Assembly: GCF_022179185.1 (NCBI RefSeq)
Contig: NZ_BPQJ01000017.1
Span: 1-64,000 of the forward strand
DNA length: 64,000 bases
Reading direction: 5' to 3'
DNA from: Methylobacterium frigidaeris
GTDB taxonomy: Bacteria; Pseudomonadota; Alphaproteobacteria; Rhizobiales; Beijerinckiaceae
In this document: in pieces, positions 43,008 through 51,667 of the stretch
Layout of the letters: the number at the start of each line of letters is the position of its first letter
Numbering within the stretch: position 1 is the first letter of the stretch
The notes under the pieces: model-generated
Databases searched by the model: none
Told to the model about the DNA's origin: nothing
The model's input: only the letters and a program-made list of their open reading frames with translations
Translations under genes and position numbers: made by a program

Positions 43008-44114
43008 ATGAATCGGACATCCTTCACGATTGTACTCGCATGCGCTGTTGCAGCCGCATTCTGCAACCATGCCCGCGCCGAGACCTCAACGAAGCCGTGG
43101 CTCGACGGATCCGGCCTTCTACCGCCGAGGCACAATCCCGCCCGGGTACCGCCAGCCACGGCACCGGGCACGACCGATGACGCCGCGATGGTCCCAGCCG
43201 TTCCGCTCGCGGCGCTGACGCAGGAGGCAATCCTCCTGTTCGATGCAGGCTCACAGTCGAACCGGCATTACGATCTCGTGACCTGCCTCGATGGGCTCAC
43301 CTTCGGCTTCGGAAACTGGCCGCAAGCCGAGATCGGCGCGTTCTTCTCCGCGCTCATGATGGATGCAGCCGCCAAGGCTGCGGTGATACGGCGCTTCGCA
43401 GAAGCCTTCGAAGCGGATCCGGCAGCCTGGGCAGCCTTTCGAAGGAGCGCCAGCCTGACACAGTCGGGCGCGACACAGGACGCCGTCGAGACCGGCATCA
43501 TGCGTCTGCTGGTCAGCGCGCCGAAGAAGAATTCGCCCGTTAGAGCGAACACGGACGGGACCTGCAGGGCGCAAGCCCCTGTCTCCGGTGCCTTCTATCA
43601 AACCCACCGTGCTTGGCTTCTTCCAGCGGTGCGACGAGCCTTCCGCGATCCGGACGTCGTGGCTTTCCAGGTTCGATATTGGGAGCAGGACGTCATCACG
43701 CCCGCGATCAAGCATCAGCAGCTCTTGGGCCTGCCAGCGGACGGCATTCTCCTGATGGCGTTCTACGAATCCAACCCGGGTCAGGTCCCCACCCTGCAGG
43801 CCGCACTCAAGAAGAAGCATGCTCCACAAACGCTCCGGGCCGGCGGCCAGTCATGGCAATGGAATGCACCGCCGAGCCATCTTGGATCGGTCACGATCGA
43901 GGACTGGCACAAGCTCCTCGTTTGGCAAGCCATGTGTCCCTCCTCAACGAATAAATTCCGGATTAGAAGCAGAAACATCGCCTACTTCTCGAAGTATCTG
44001 TCTCACCAATTCATCCTTCCGCGCGAGAGGAAATCAAACCAAACCACGGTTCCAGACGCAGGAAGCCCCGAGAATTGCAATCCCTCGCTCGTAAAAATGA
44101 GAAAAACATCGTAA
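43008..44114 (+). CDS. Orphan secreted protein (368 aa)
   Basis: A clear signal peptide (MNRTSFTIVLACAVAAAF, cleavage after ARA) shows export. The mature part has a Pro-rich linker and a folded helical domain with HYDLVTCLDGLTFGFGNWPQ and later helices (TPAIKHQQLLGLPADGILLM). The LTFGFGNW pattern after an Asp loosely recalls lysozyme-like or chitosanase-like hydrolases, but I cannot assign it. The C-terminal 60 residues are basic and Ser/Asn-rich. The gene sits in a patch of lower GC and has GGAGG before the ATG. Codon use and setting suggest acquisition by transfer. Confidence 0.75.
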   Translation: MNRTSFTIVLACAVAAAFCNHARAETSTKPWLDGSGLLPPRHNPARVPPATAPGTTDDAAMVPAVPLAALTQEAILLFDAGSQSNRHYDLVTCLDGLTFGFGNWPQAEIGAFFSALMMDAAAKAAVIRRFAEAFEADPAAWAAFRRSASLTQSGATQDAVETGIMRLLVSAPKKNSPVRANTDGTCRAQAPVSGAFYQTHRAWLLPAVRRAFRDPDVVAFQVRYWEQDVITPAIKHQQLLGLPADGILLMAFYESNPGQVPTLQAALKKKHAPQTLRAGGQSWQWNAPPSHLGSVTIEDWHKLLVWQAMCPSSTNKFRIRSRNIAYFSKYLSHQFILPRERKSNQTTVPDAGSPENCNPSLVKMRKTS

Positions 44115-44519
44115 ACCTCTGAGAAGATGAAAAAAGACGGATACGCATCTTGGATTGGTGGAAAAGTCCATCGAACCAGGATGTCGACTAAGGATTGCCA
44201 GTCCGAGCGCCAGCTTCATAGACGCACGCTGAAATGGCGTGATGCCGGCCGACCTATTTGAGATAAATATGAAGAAAATCTACTGAAGCTCTCCGCTCCG
44301 GCCGAGACTTAAGGGGTCTTCGCGTCAGCCCGTGGGACGATGCGGGGGCATCACGAAGACGGGCGGCGTAGACGCGTCGCACAGGACGGTGTGGAGCTTT
44401 CATATCCATCTGCCGGAGGAGACCCGATCAGTAGGCTGGTCGAGGTCGCAGGCTGCACGCTGGACGGGTCACGCAGCCCCCTTGGATGCCGCGCCCGCCT
44501 CCTGGAACGGGCACCTCCG
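44115..44519. other. 400-bp gap, no gene seen
   Basis: The first 200 bp remain AT-richer than the core, as in the secreted orphan upstream. From about 44330 the sequence returns to high GC. No supported gene, RNA or repeat is visible. Confidence 0.4.
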
Positions 44520-45860
44520 TCACCGCCCCGGCAGCACCACCCCGAGATCGATCCCGCTTCCCATCGCCACGTAGCCCGCGCGGTTCGGGTGCAGCCGGTC
44601 GCCCTTGCCGCCGGTGGTGCTCTCCGGAACCATCTCGGGGCGCAAGCCCCCGGTCGCCGGGTCGAGGGTCGCGGCATCGAAATCCACTACGGCGTCGAAC
44701 AGGCCCGAGTCGCGGAGGAAGGCGTTGAGGCCGCGGCGCTTCTCGTCCTGCTCGGGGTGGCCGTGGGCGGCGCTGGAGCTACCCTTGGCCGAGGTGAGGG
44801 TGGCGCCGATCACCCGCACCCCGGGGATGCGGGCGCGCAGGCGGGCGACGCCCTCGCGCATGCCGGCCTCCACCGCCTGAAGCGAGGCCTCGCCGTTGCG
44901 GCTGAAGTCGTTGATGCCTTCGAGCCAGATCACGCTGGCGACGCCCGACAGCCCGATCACGTCACGGTCGAGCCGGGACAAAGCCGAGGGCCCGCCCGGG
45001 AAGGGTTTCTGAGGCCCGTACTGCGCCGGGCCGATCACCTGGTTGCCGCCGATGCCGGCATTGACCACCGCGACGCGGTTGCCGAACCGCGCGTGCAGGC
45101 GGCGCGCCAGCACGTCGGGCCAGCGGTCGTCGCCGTTCATCGTCGAGGCGGTGCCGTCGGTGATCGAATCGCCGAAGGCGACCACGACGGGGGTCGGGGC
45201 GCTCACCGCCATGTCGACGGCGTCGAGGAAGAACCATGAGGCGGTGGAGTACGGGAAGGCGGCCTCTCCCTCGTCGGCCCCCCGGGCGCCGGCGCCCGGT
45301 GCCGTACTGTAGGAGGTCTGCAGCGCCTTGGCGTGCCAGGTCATCGGCCCGCTCAGCCCCACGACGTGGAGCGAGACCGCGAGCTTGCGCCCGGCCAGCA
45401 GCGGGGCGTCCGGGTCGGCCGCGAAGGGCAGGGCGACCGGGTCGGACCAGGCCTCGCCCCCGGGCGGGACCGTGACCCGGTCCTGGCCGGCGAAGCGTAC
45501 CGGGCGGTTGGTGCCCGGCACCAGGGCCGCGCCGCCGAGCTGCAGCCCGGCATGGACGCCGTCGAGGGTCAGCGGCCGGGTGCCGAAGGCGTTGGAGATC
45601 CTGAGGCGGGCCTCGCGGCCCCAGACGTCCGGCCGCAGCACCAGCCGCAGGGTCTGGTCGCGGGCGCCCTCGGCCGGGTCGGGGAAGGCGAAGCTCTGGT
45701 CGGGCTGCGCCGAGGGGTTGCCGACCGGGTAGGGGCCCTGGACCGAGCCGGCCCAGGCGGTCGCCCAGTGGCGGGCCCCTTCGGGGGTGTCCTGCGCCCG
45801 GGCCGGAGCGGCGAGGAGCCCGAGACAGAAAGCGGCCATCGCCGCATCGCGCCAGCGCAT
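44520..45860 (-). CDS. Secreted SGNH/GDSL hydrolase
   Basis: This 446-residue exported protein has a signal peptide (AAMAAFCLGLLAAPARA). A beta-rich N-terminal domain to about residue 220 precedes an SGNH hydrolase with all four blocks: GDSITDG, GIGGNQ, EGINDF and DRLHPN. Enzymes of this type are extracellular esterases or carbohydrate deacetylases. The second of two ATGs, 45860, is favoured since GGGAGG lies six bases before it. It is divergent from the gene at 46162. Confidence 0.93.
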   Translation of the reverse strand: MRWRDAAMAAFCLGLLAAPARAQDTPEGARHWATAWAGSVQGPYPVGNPSAQPDQSFAFPDPAEGARDQTLRLVLRPDVWGREARLRISNAFGTRPLTLDGVHAGLQLGGAALVPGTNRPVRFAGQDRVTVPPGGEAWSDPVALPFAADPDAPLLAGRKLAVSLHVVGLSGPMTWHAKALQTSYSTAPGAGARGADEGEAAFPYSTASWFFLDAVDMAVSAPTPVVVAFGDSITDGTASTMNGDDRWPDVLARRLHARFGNRVAVVNAGIGGNQVIGPAQYGPQKPFPGGPSALSRLDRDVIGLSGVASVIWLEGINDFSRNGEASLQAVEAGMREGVARLRARIPGVRVIGATLTSAKGSSSAAHGHPEQDEKRRGLNAFLRDSGLFDAVVDFDAATLDPATGGLRPEMVPESTTGGKGDRLHPNRAGYVAMGSGIDLGVVLPGR

Positions 45861-46161
45861 CGTCATCCTCCCGCTCGCGGGCGCCGTCGCCGCGCCCCTG
45901 GCGACAGGCAGAGCATGCCGACCGGAAAATCGCCAGTCGCTGCGTGCGGAATGTGCGCTGGAGCACGCCGGGGACGACGGTCCGCGCCTAACCTCCGGCT
46001 ACTTCGCGAGGTCCCGATGCCGCCGCAGATCGTTCGGCGATCGGCCGCGGCTTTTGTCGTCCTGCCGCGACCTTCCAAGCCGACCCGACCCCGTGCGATC
46101 CGGCATCGTCGACCGACCACGCGAGGCTCCGGAGTCCCACCCTGCCCGAAGGGGGTGCTCG

Positions 46162-46638
46162 ATGACCCATCCGTGGCCCCATCACCACACCGACGGTTCG
46201 GTGCACTACACCCATTGCTGGCCCGAGGCGGTCGAGGTCCTGCCGGCCTCCGAAGCGGCGCGGCCCGACTGGCGCCGGCGCCTGCGCGGCGCCGCCGGCA
46301 TGGTCGGCGCCTCCGGCCTCGCGGCCGGGGCGATCTGGTTCGCCATGCTGTGCGATCCCACCGTCTCCCGCGCCGCCCTGCCGCCCTCGGCGGATGTCTG
46401 CACCAATGCCGGCCATGCCGTGCGGGTGTGGTTCGACGCCGAGACCGCGCGGCGCGCCCGCGTCGCCGCGGCGCCCCACCAGCACGCCTTCAACAGCATG
46501 CTGCTGTGGTACCGCTCGGCCGAGGGCAAATGCGCCGCCGGCCGCACCCAGGAGGCGGTCCGCAGCTTCCAGGCCCTCGAGCGGATGATCGCCGGGTTCG
46601 ACGCGAACCGCGAGGACCGGGACGAGGCCGGAAGCTGA
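46162..46638 (+). CDS. Hypothetical single-span membrane protein (158 aa)
   Basis: I do not recognise this protein. The N-terminus is His-rich (THPWPHHHTDGSVHYTHCW). One transmembrane helix lies at about residues 45-65 (AGMVGASGLAAGAIWFAMLC), followed by a mainly helical periplasmic or soluble domain with two further Cys residues (CTNAGHAV, GKCAAGR). The helical part resembles a TPR-like pair but is too short to call. The ATG at 46162 follows a GGGGG-rich site. The alpha/beta hydrolase gene is 60 bp downstream. Confidence 0.75.
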   Translation: MTHPWPHHHTDGSVHYTHCWPEAVEVLPASEAARPDWRRRLRGAAGMVGASGLAAGAIWFAMLCDPTVSRAALPPSADVCTNAGHAVRVWFDAETARRARVAAAPHQHAFNSMLLWYRSAEGKCAAGRTQEAVRSFQALERMIAGFDANREDRDEAGS

Positions 46639-46698
46639 AGGCCTTGCGCACGGCATCGGTTCGCGCTTGGCTCCCCCGGCAATGACGGGAGGGGCGGG

Positions 46699-47424
46699 AT
46701 GCCGGATGGTCTGACCTTCGTGCTGGTGCACGGCGCCTGGCACGGCGGCTGGTGCTGGGTGCGCGTCGCGGACATCCTGCGGGCGGAAGGCCACCGGGTC
46801 TTCACCCCGACCTGCACCGGCCTCGGCGAGCGGGCGCATCTCCTCTCCGGGAGAATCACCCTCGACACCTTCGTGCGCGACGTCGCCGGGACGATCGTGG
46901 CCGAGGAGCTGAGCGACGTCGTGCTGGTCGGGCATTCCTTCGGGGGCCTGGCGATCAGCGGCGTCGCCGAGCAGATGCCGGAGCGGCTGCGCCACCTCGT
47001 CTACCTCGATGCCCTGATCGCGGAACCGGGCCGCGCGCCCTTCGACGGGCTGCCGCCCGAGGTGGTGGCGGCCCGCCGCCGCGCGGCGGAAGACTCGAGC
47101 GGGGGCCTGAGCCTGCCGCCGCCGCCGGCCGCGGCCTTCGGGGTGCTCGACCCGGCGGATGCGGCGTGGGTGGAGCGGCGCCTGACCCCGCACCCCTTGA
47201 GCACCTACGAGAGCACGCTGCCGATCCGTGGCCCGGTCGGCAACGGCCTGCCGCGCACCTACGTCGATTGCACGGCGCCGTCCTATCCCACCCTCGATCG
47301 CGTCAAGGCGTGGGTGCGGGGCCAGCCCGGCTGGGGCTGGCGCGACCTCACCACCGGCCACGACGCGATGGTGAGCGCGCCGGGGCCGCTCGCCGACCTG
47401 CTGGTCGAGCTCGGCCGGACCTGA
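46699..47424 (+). CDS. Alpha/beta hydrolase (EstC/hydroxynitrile lyase-like)
   Basis: This 241-residue protein has the HGAWHGGWCW oxyanion region near residues 11-20, the nucleophile elbow VGHSFGG with Ser80 and a late catalytic His in TTGHDAMVSAP. This matches the EstC/salicylic-acid-binding-protein/hydroxynitrile-lyase branch of small esterases. The substrate is unknown. A GGGAGGGG site precedes the ATG. Two small hypothetical genes on the opposite strand lie downstream. Confidence 0.9.
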   Translation: MPDGLTFVLVHGAWHGGWCWVRVADILRAEGHRVFTPTCTGLGERAHLLSGRITLDTFVRDVAGTIVAEELSDVVLVGHSFGGLAISGVAEQMPERLRHLVYLDALIAEPGRAPFDGLPPEVVAARRRAAEDSSGGLSLPPPPAAAFGVLDPADAAWVERRLTPHPLSTYESTLPIRGPVGNGLPRTYVDCTAPSYPTLDRVKAWVRGQPGWGWRDLTTGHDAMVSAPGPLADLLVELGRT

Positions 47425-47427
47425 GCC

Positions 47428-47712
47428 TTATCCCATCGTCACGACGGTGCGGCCGGGATCGATCTCGATCAGGCGCAGTCCGAAGCTGCGGCCCTCCTGC
47501 GCCTCCCAGTCGGCGAGCACGGCGTTGACCCGTTCGGGGCCGTGCTCGGCCAGGGTGCGGGTGCCCACCGGCTCCTCGATGGCGTGCATGATCTCGCCCA
47601 TCAGCCGGGCGCGGGCCGGCTCCTCGGCGGGCCCGGCGGCGTCGCAATAGGCCGTGACGATCTGCTCCGACAGGGCCTCGATCACGGCCTGGTTCACGGA
47701 GGTCATGCCCAT
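47428..47712 (-). CDS. Hypothetical protein (94 aa)
   Basis: I do not recognise this protein. It is short, helical-looking and acidic (VNQAVIEALSEQIVTAYCDA, then EEPARARLMGEIMHAIEEP), with no signal peptide. The start ATG at 47712 has GGGAGAG five bases upstream. Its stop is three bases from the stop of the alpha/beta hydrolase gene on the opposite strand. It could be a small regulator, but nothing supports a role. Confidence 0.65.
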   Translation of the reverse strand: MGMTSVNQAVIEALSEQIVTAYCDAAGPAEEPARARLMGEIMHAIEEPVGTRTLAEHGPERVNAVLADWEAQEGRSFGLRLIEIDPGRTVVTMG

Positions 47713-47820
47713 GCTTCGCTCTCCCGTTCGGCGGGGCCGTTGTCCATCGACCCGCCCCTTGAACCGGGACAACGCGGCCGGGCGTGGGCGGTGCCGCTTG
47801 CCGGCCGCCGGCGATCCGGA

Positions 47821-48132
47821 TCACACCGCCTGCTGCTGGCCCACGGCACGGTGGGCGGCCAGCGTCACCACCTCGGCGGAGGGGGCGTCCTTCTGGCCCT
47901 GGCCCATCATGAAGATCACCGGGTTGCGCGGCATGTAGCCGGGGTTGCGGCGCAGGTTCAGCAGTTGCTGCAGCTCCACCGCGGTCAGGTCCTTCGGCGT
48001 GGCGTCGCGCCAGACATGGCCCGGCGAGGCGGTGCGCGCGAAGGGCCACCAGGAGCGGCGCTCGGTCTCCACCTGCAGCACGAGCTTGCCGGTGAGGGTC
48101 TTGCGGAAGTTGAAGCGACCCGTGATGGCCAT
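47821..48132 (-). CDS. Hypothetical protein (103 aa)
   Basis: I do not recognise this protein. It is a small basic protein with ETERRSWWPFARTASPGHVWR in the middle and no signal peptide. The ATG at 48132 has GGAGGG upstream. It is on the same strand as the 94-residue gene, about 110 bp before it. Its conserved-looking aromatic block suggests a folded domain of unknown function. Confidence 0.65.
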   Translation of the reverse strand: MAITGRFNFRKTLTGKLVLQVETERRSWWPFARTASPGHVWRDATPKDLTAVELQQLLNLRRNPGYMPRNPVIFMMGQGQKDAPSAEVVTLAAHRAVGQQQAV

Positions 48133-48325
48133 GACGCGTCCCTCCATTCCCGGACAACCTGATCCCGGATCACCATTCCGGATCACCCTGGACCTGTGCT
48201 GTTTAGCACGGCACTAACATGGGGCGGCCACGCTTGCCGGAAAAGCCGATCGCATGCGATCGGCACCGATTGCACGCATTCGGCTCACAGCTGCGCTGCC
48301 GCACCCCACCGGACTAACGGTTGCG

Positions 48326-49075
48326 ATGCCGAAACGCTCCCTCACGCTCGATGCCGCACTGATCGCCCGGGCCCATCCGCATGCGGTGACCGCCGATTGG
48401 CGCGGCCCCGGCTACGGCATGGCGCTGATGGGCGAGGCGGAGGCCGATGCGCGCCTCGACTCGGCCATGGCCGAGAAGCCGGGCGATCCCGGCACCCTGT
48501 GGCTGTTCGCTTACGGCGCCCTGATGTGGCGGCCGGAATTCCCGTTCTCGGAGCGCCGCGAGGCGAGAGTGCGGGGCTGGCACCGCCGGTTCTGCCTGTG
48601 GCAGCACGGCTTTCGCGGCACGCCGGAGCGGCCCGGCGTGATGCTCGCCCTCGATCGCGGCGGGCAGTGCCGCGGCCTCGCCTACCGCCTCGCCGGCGAC
48701 GACCTGCGGGCGGCCGTACGGCCGGTCTGGCGCCGGGAGATGCGCGGGCGCGGCTACGTTGCCCGCTGGCTCGCCGCCGAGACCGCGGAGGGGCCGGTGC
48801 CGGCCCTGGCCTTCGTGGCCGACCGGACGGGCGGGCGCTACGCGGGCCGGCTCACCGACGCGGAGATCGCCGCGCACATCGCGGCCGCCTGCGGCCCCAT
48901 CGGCCCGAGCGCCGAGTACCTGCTCAACACCGTGGCGGCCTGCGAGGCGATGGGCATCCGCGACCGCCACCTCTTCACGATGCAGGCGCTGGTGGCCGGG
49001 CGGCTCGCCGCCTGCGACGAGCCCGCGGATCAGAACAGCCCGACGCCGATCCCGGGCTCGCGCCGCGGCGGGTAG
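48326..49075 (+). CDS. ChaC-like gamma-glutamylcyclotransferase
   Basis: This 249-residue protein has LWLFAYGALMWRPEF, the YG.L.W motif of ChaC enzymes. VRGWHRRFCLWQHGFRG and a central GLAYRLAGDD follow. ChaC enzymes split glutathione into 5-oxoproline and Cys-Gly in the cytoplasm. The ATG at 48326 fits the N-terminus. The last 46 bp overlap the 3' end of the exported-protein gene on the opposite strand, so the two genes are convergent and overlapping. The C-terminal GSRRGG tail is likely non-essential. Confidence 0.9.
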   Translation: MPKRSLTLDAALIARAHPHAVTADWRGPGYGMALMGEAEADARLDSAMAEKPGDPGTLWLFAYGALMWRPEFPFSERREARVRGWHRRFCLWQHGFRGTPERPGVMLALDRGGQCRGLAYRLAGDDLRAAVRPVWRREMRGRGYVARWLAAETAEGPVPALAFVADRTGGRYAGRLTDAEIAAHIAAACGPIGPSAEYLLNTVAACEAMGIRDRHLFTMQALVAGRLAACDEPADQNSPTPIPGSRRGG

Positions 49076-49350
49076 CCGTAGGGGCCGGTCGAGACGCCGT
49101 AATAGGGCAGGACCGGCGCGTAGCCGAAGCCGAGGAGCGGGCGGGGCGGCGGCTCGGCCAGGATCACATCGGCCTGGACCTCCGCCTCGAGCGCGACGGC
49201 GGGAGGCGGCGGGGGCGGCGCCCGCCAGCCGGCGGAGAACGCGGCCCCACCACGCGCCGCGTAGCCGGCGGGCATGTCGGCCGCCATCGCCGGCAGGGCC
49301 GTGAGGGCGGCCGCCAGGGGCAACCAGGCCAGCATCATGCGGAGCGTCAT
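49030..49350 (-). CDS. Small exported proline-rich protein (106 aa)
   Basis: This protein has a signal peptide (MTLRMMLAWLPLAAALTALP, cleavage after AMA), then a Pro-rich stretch (RAPPPPPPAVA) and an end rich in Pro, Gly and Tyr. It is probably periplasmic or on the surface. The ATG at 49350 begins the signal peptide. Its end overlaps the ChaC gene by 46 bp in convergent orientation. No family is recognised. Confidence 0.65.
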   Translation of the reverse strand: MTLRMMLAWLPLAAALTALPAMAADMPAGYAARGGAAFSAGWRAPPPPPPAVALEAEVQADVILAEPPPRPLLGFGYAPVLPYYGVSTGPYGYPPRREPGIGVGLF

Positions 49351-49473
49351 GAGTTCGAGCCTCGGGAAGAGCGGTCTTACGGACAAGCTTCGCCGGGACA
49401 AGCTTCACTGGGGCATCCCGGTTCCCCGGACCGTGCCCTAGATTGGTGAACGAACCGGAGGCCTTCAGCCGCC

Positions 49474-50067
49474 ATGACCGAGCTGCCCTCCTTCTACGAC
49501 GACCTCGCGGGCTGCCTCGCCGAGGCCTGGCGCCGGCTGGAGGAGGGGGCGGCGCACCAGAGCGGCTTCCATACGCCCGCGCTGGCCACGCTCGGCCGCG
49601 ACGGCGCCCCGCGCCTGCGCACCGTGGTCTTGCGCGGAGTCGACCGGGCGGCCCGCACGCTGCGCATCCATTGCGACGCCCGCTCCGACAAGGCCGCCGA
49701 GATCGCCGCCGATCCCCGGGCGGCGCTCCACGCCTACGACGCCAAGGCCAAGCTCCAGGTCCGGATCGAGGGCAGGGCCCGCCTGCACGGCGGGGACGAG
49801 GTGGCCCGTGCCGCCTGGGGCGCGTCGCGGCCGATGAGCCGGGTCTGCTACGGCACCGCACCGGGTCCTGGCACGCCGTTGCCGGCAGGCGGCGCCTCCG
49901 TGCAGCCGCAGGACGAAGGGGCGGTGGCGGCGGGATTTTCGGAGTTCCGCGTGGTGGTTCTCACCGTCGCCCGGCTCGAATTCCTGTATCTCGCCAGGTC
50001 GGGGCACCGGCGGGCGTTGTTCACCTGGAACGGGGAGGGGCAGGGAGCGACGTGGCTGGCGCCGTAG
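49474..50067 (+). CDS. PPOX-type flavin-binding protein (Pyridox_oxase_2)
   Basis: This 197-residue protein has PALATLGRDGAPRLRTVVLRG and RTLRIHCDARSDKAAEI, the FMN-binding barrel features of the pyridoxamine 5'-phosphate oxidase family. FEFR-type sequence, here AGFSEFRVVVLTVARLEFL, lies near the end. True PdxH has a different C-terminus, so this is better treated as a flavin reductase-like or unassigned flavoprotein. It is monocistronic and convergent with metC. Confidence 0.85.
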   Translation: MTELPSFYDDLAGCLAEAWRRLEEGAAHQSGFHTPALATLGRDGAPRLRTVVLRGVDRAARTLRIHCDARSDKAAEIAADPRAALHAYDAKAKLQVRIEGRARLHGGDEVARAAWGASRPMSRVCYGTAPGPGTPLPAGGASVQPQDEGAVAAGFSEFRVVVLTVARLEFLYLARSGHRRALFTWNGEGQGATWLAP

Positions 50068-50130
50068 GCACGATCTCTTCCATCTCTCCGCGATGACGTG
50101 AAGCCGCGGGATTCCCTCTCCCGCACGACT

Positions 50131-50174
50131 TGTATCACCCTCACCCCCGGCCCCTCTCCCGCACGGGAGAGGGG
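50131..50174. repeat. REP-like palindrome near the metC 3' end
   Basis: CCCCTCTCCC at 50151-50160 and GGGAGAGGGG at 50165-50174 form a perfect 10-bp stem with loop GCAC, preceded by a C-rich ACCCTCACCCCCGG. Sequences of this form recur as short intergenic repeats in several high-GC bacteria. It also works as a hairpin between the convergent PPOX and metC genes. Confidence 0.6.
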
Positions 50175-50213
50175 AAGCGTGCTCGACCTCGCGAGGTCAG
50201 CGGAAATCCGCGC

Positions 50214-51401
50214 TCAACTCGCCGCGCGCAACCGCGCGAACCCGGCCTCGAGATCCCGCGTCAGGTCGTCCAGATCCTCCAGCCCGACCTGGAACCGCAA
50301 TCCCGGCCCGCCGGGAGCCCAGGGATTGGCGGTGCGATAGGGCGCGCAGTCGAAAGGGATCACCAGGCTCTCGAAGCCGCCCCAGGAGAAGCCCATCCCG
50401 AACAGCTCCAGCCCGTCGAGCATCGCCGCCACCGCGGATTCGGGGCAGGGCTTGAGGATGATCGAGAACAGGCCCGAGGAGCCCAGGAAGTCGCGGGACC
50501 AGATCGCGTGGCCGGGATCCTCCGGCAGGGCCGGGTGCAGCACGCGGGCGACCTCCGGCCGGCCCTGGAACCAGCGGGCGAGCGTGAGCGCCTGCTCGCC
50601 GTGCTCGCGCAGGCGCAACGGCAGGGTGCGCAGGCCGCGCAACGCCAGGAAAACGTCCTCCGCGCCGGCGCACATCGCGAACTGGTCGAAGGTCCGCCGC
50701 AGGGCCGGCCAGTACTTGGCGTTCGCCGAGGTGAGGCCGAGCAGCAGGTCCGAGCCGCCCGACAGGTACTTGGTGCCGGCCTCAATGGCGATGTCGACGC
50801 CGCGCTCGTGCGGCGGGAAGAGCAGGGGCGTCGCCCAGGTGTTGTCCATCAGCACGCAGGCGCCGCGGGCGTGGGCCACCTCGGCGATGGCCGGGATGTC
50901 CTGCATCTCGAAGCTCTGCGAGCCCGGCGCCTCGGTGAGCACCGCCGCGGTGTTGTCGCGCATCAGATCGGCGATGCCGGCCCCGACCGTCGGCTCGTAA
51001 TAGGTGGTCTCGACCCCGAAGCGCTTCAGGAACCCGTCGCAGAAGACCCGGGTCGGACGATAGGCGGAATCGGTCACCAGCAGGTGGTCGCCGGCCTTGA
51101 GGCAGGCGAGGAGCCCGACCGTGATGGCGGCGAGGCCCGACGGCGTGAGCACCGTGCCGGCGGCCCCCGCGAGCTCGGTCCAGGCGGCCTCGAGGGCGCG
51201 GACCGTCGGCGTGCCGGCGGTGCCGTAGGTATAGTCCGCCCGCCGGTTCTGAATCGCGTCGTAGCTCGGAAACAGCACCGTCGAGCCACGATAGATCGGT
51301 GTGTTGACGAAACCGTGCTGCTGCGACGGGTCGCGGCCGGCATGGACCAGGCGGGTGCGGGTGCCGAGGCGGCTCTTGTCTCGGGGCGGGGTGATACTCA
51401 T
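50214..51401 (-). CDS. metC: Cystathionine beta-lyase
   Basis: This PLP enzyme splits cystathionine into homocysteine, pyruvate and ammonia in methionine synthesis. The 395 residues contain the N-terminal TPIYRGSTVLFPSYDA, YTYGTAGTPTVRALE, VLMDNTWATPLLF and the PLP-lysine motif GTKYLSGGSD. The ATG at 51401 matches the conserved start. It is divergent from aapJ, a neighbourhood common in rhizobial relatives. Gamma-lyase or other related activities cannot be excluded from sequence alone. Confidence 0.95.
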   Translation of the reverse strand: MSITPPRDKSRLGTRTRLVHAGRDPSQQHGFVNTPIYRGSTVLFPSYDAIQNRRADYTYGTAGTPTVRALEAAWTELAGAAGTVLTPSGLAAITVGLLACLKAGDHLLVTDSAYRPTRVFCDGFLKRFGVETTYYEPTVGAGIADLMRDNTAAVLTEAPGSQSFEMQDIPAIAEVAHARGACVLMDNTWATPLLFPPHERGVDIAIEAGTKYLSGGSDLLLGLTSANAKYWPALRRTFDQFAMCAGAEDVFLALRGLRTLPLRLREHGEQALTLARWFQGRPEVARVLHPALPEDPGHAIWSRDFLGSSGLFSIILKPCPESAVAAMLDGLELFGMGFSWGGFESLVIPFDCAPYRTANPWAPGGPGLRFQVGLEDLDDLTRDLEAGFARLRAAS

Positions 51402-51667
51402 CGGGCCTCTGGCGTGACAACATCGGGCGTGAGGATGCCGGGGCGGAGCACATCCCGGGCCGCCCGGCCGCGTCAAGCCTGGCGTGCGAGAGCCTTGCGC
51501 CCATCGCAACCTCGGCGCCGGCCGTCTACGCTGTTCGTCTACAGAGCCAACCCCTTGACCGGGCAGCGCCGTTCGCTTGGAATGCCTCTTGCTTAGGCAG
51601 CGTCCGTGCTTGGGCAAACGGGGGGCGGCCGCAGGGTGCCGCAACCGGAACGGGAGACGCAGACCGC
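51402..51667. promoter_or_regulatory. Divergent promoter region between metC and aapJ
   Basis: This 266-bp region lies between the divergent metC and aapJ genes and should hold both promoters. I cannot identify -35 or -10 elements or an operator with confidence. Confidence 0.5.
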
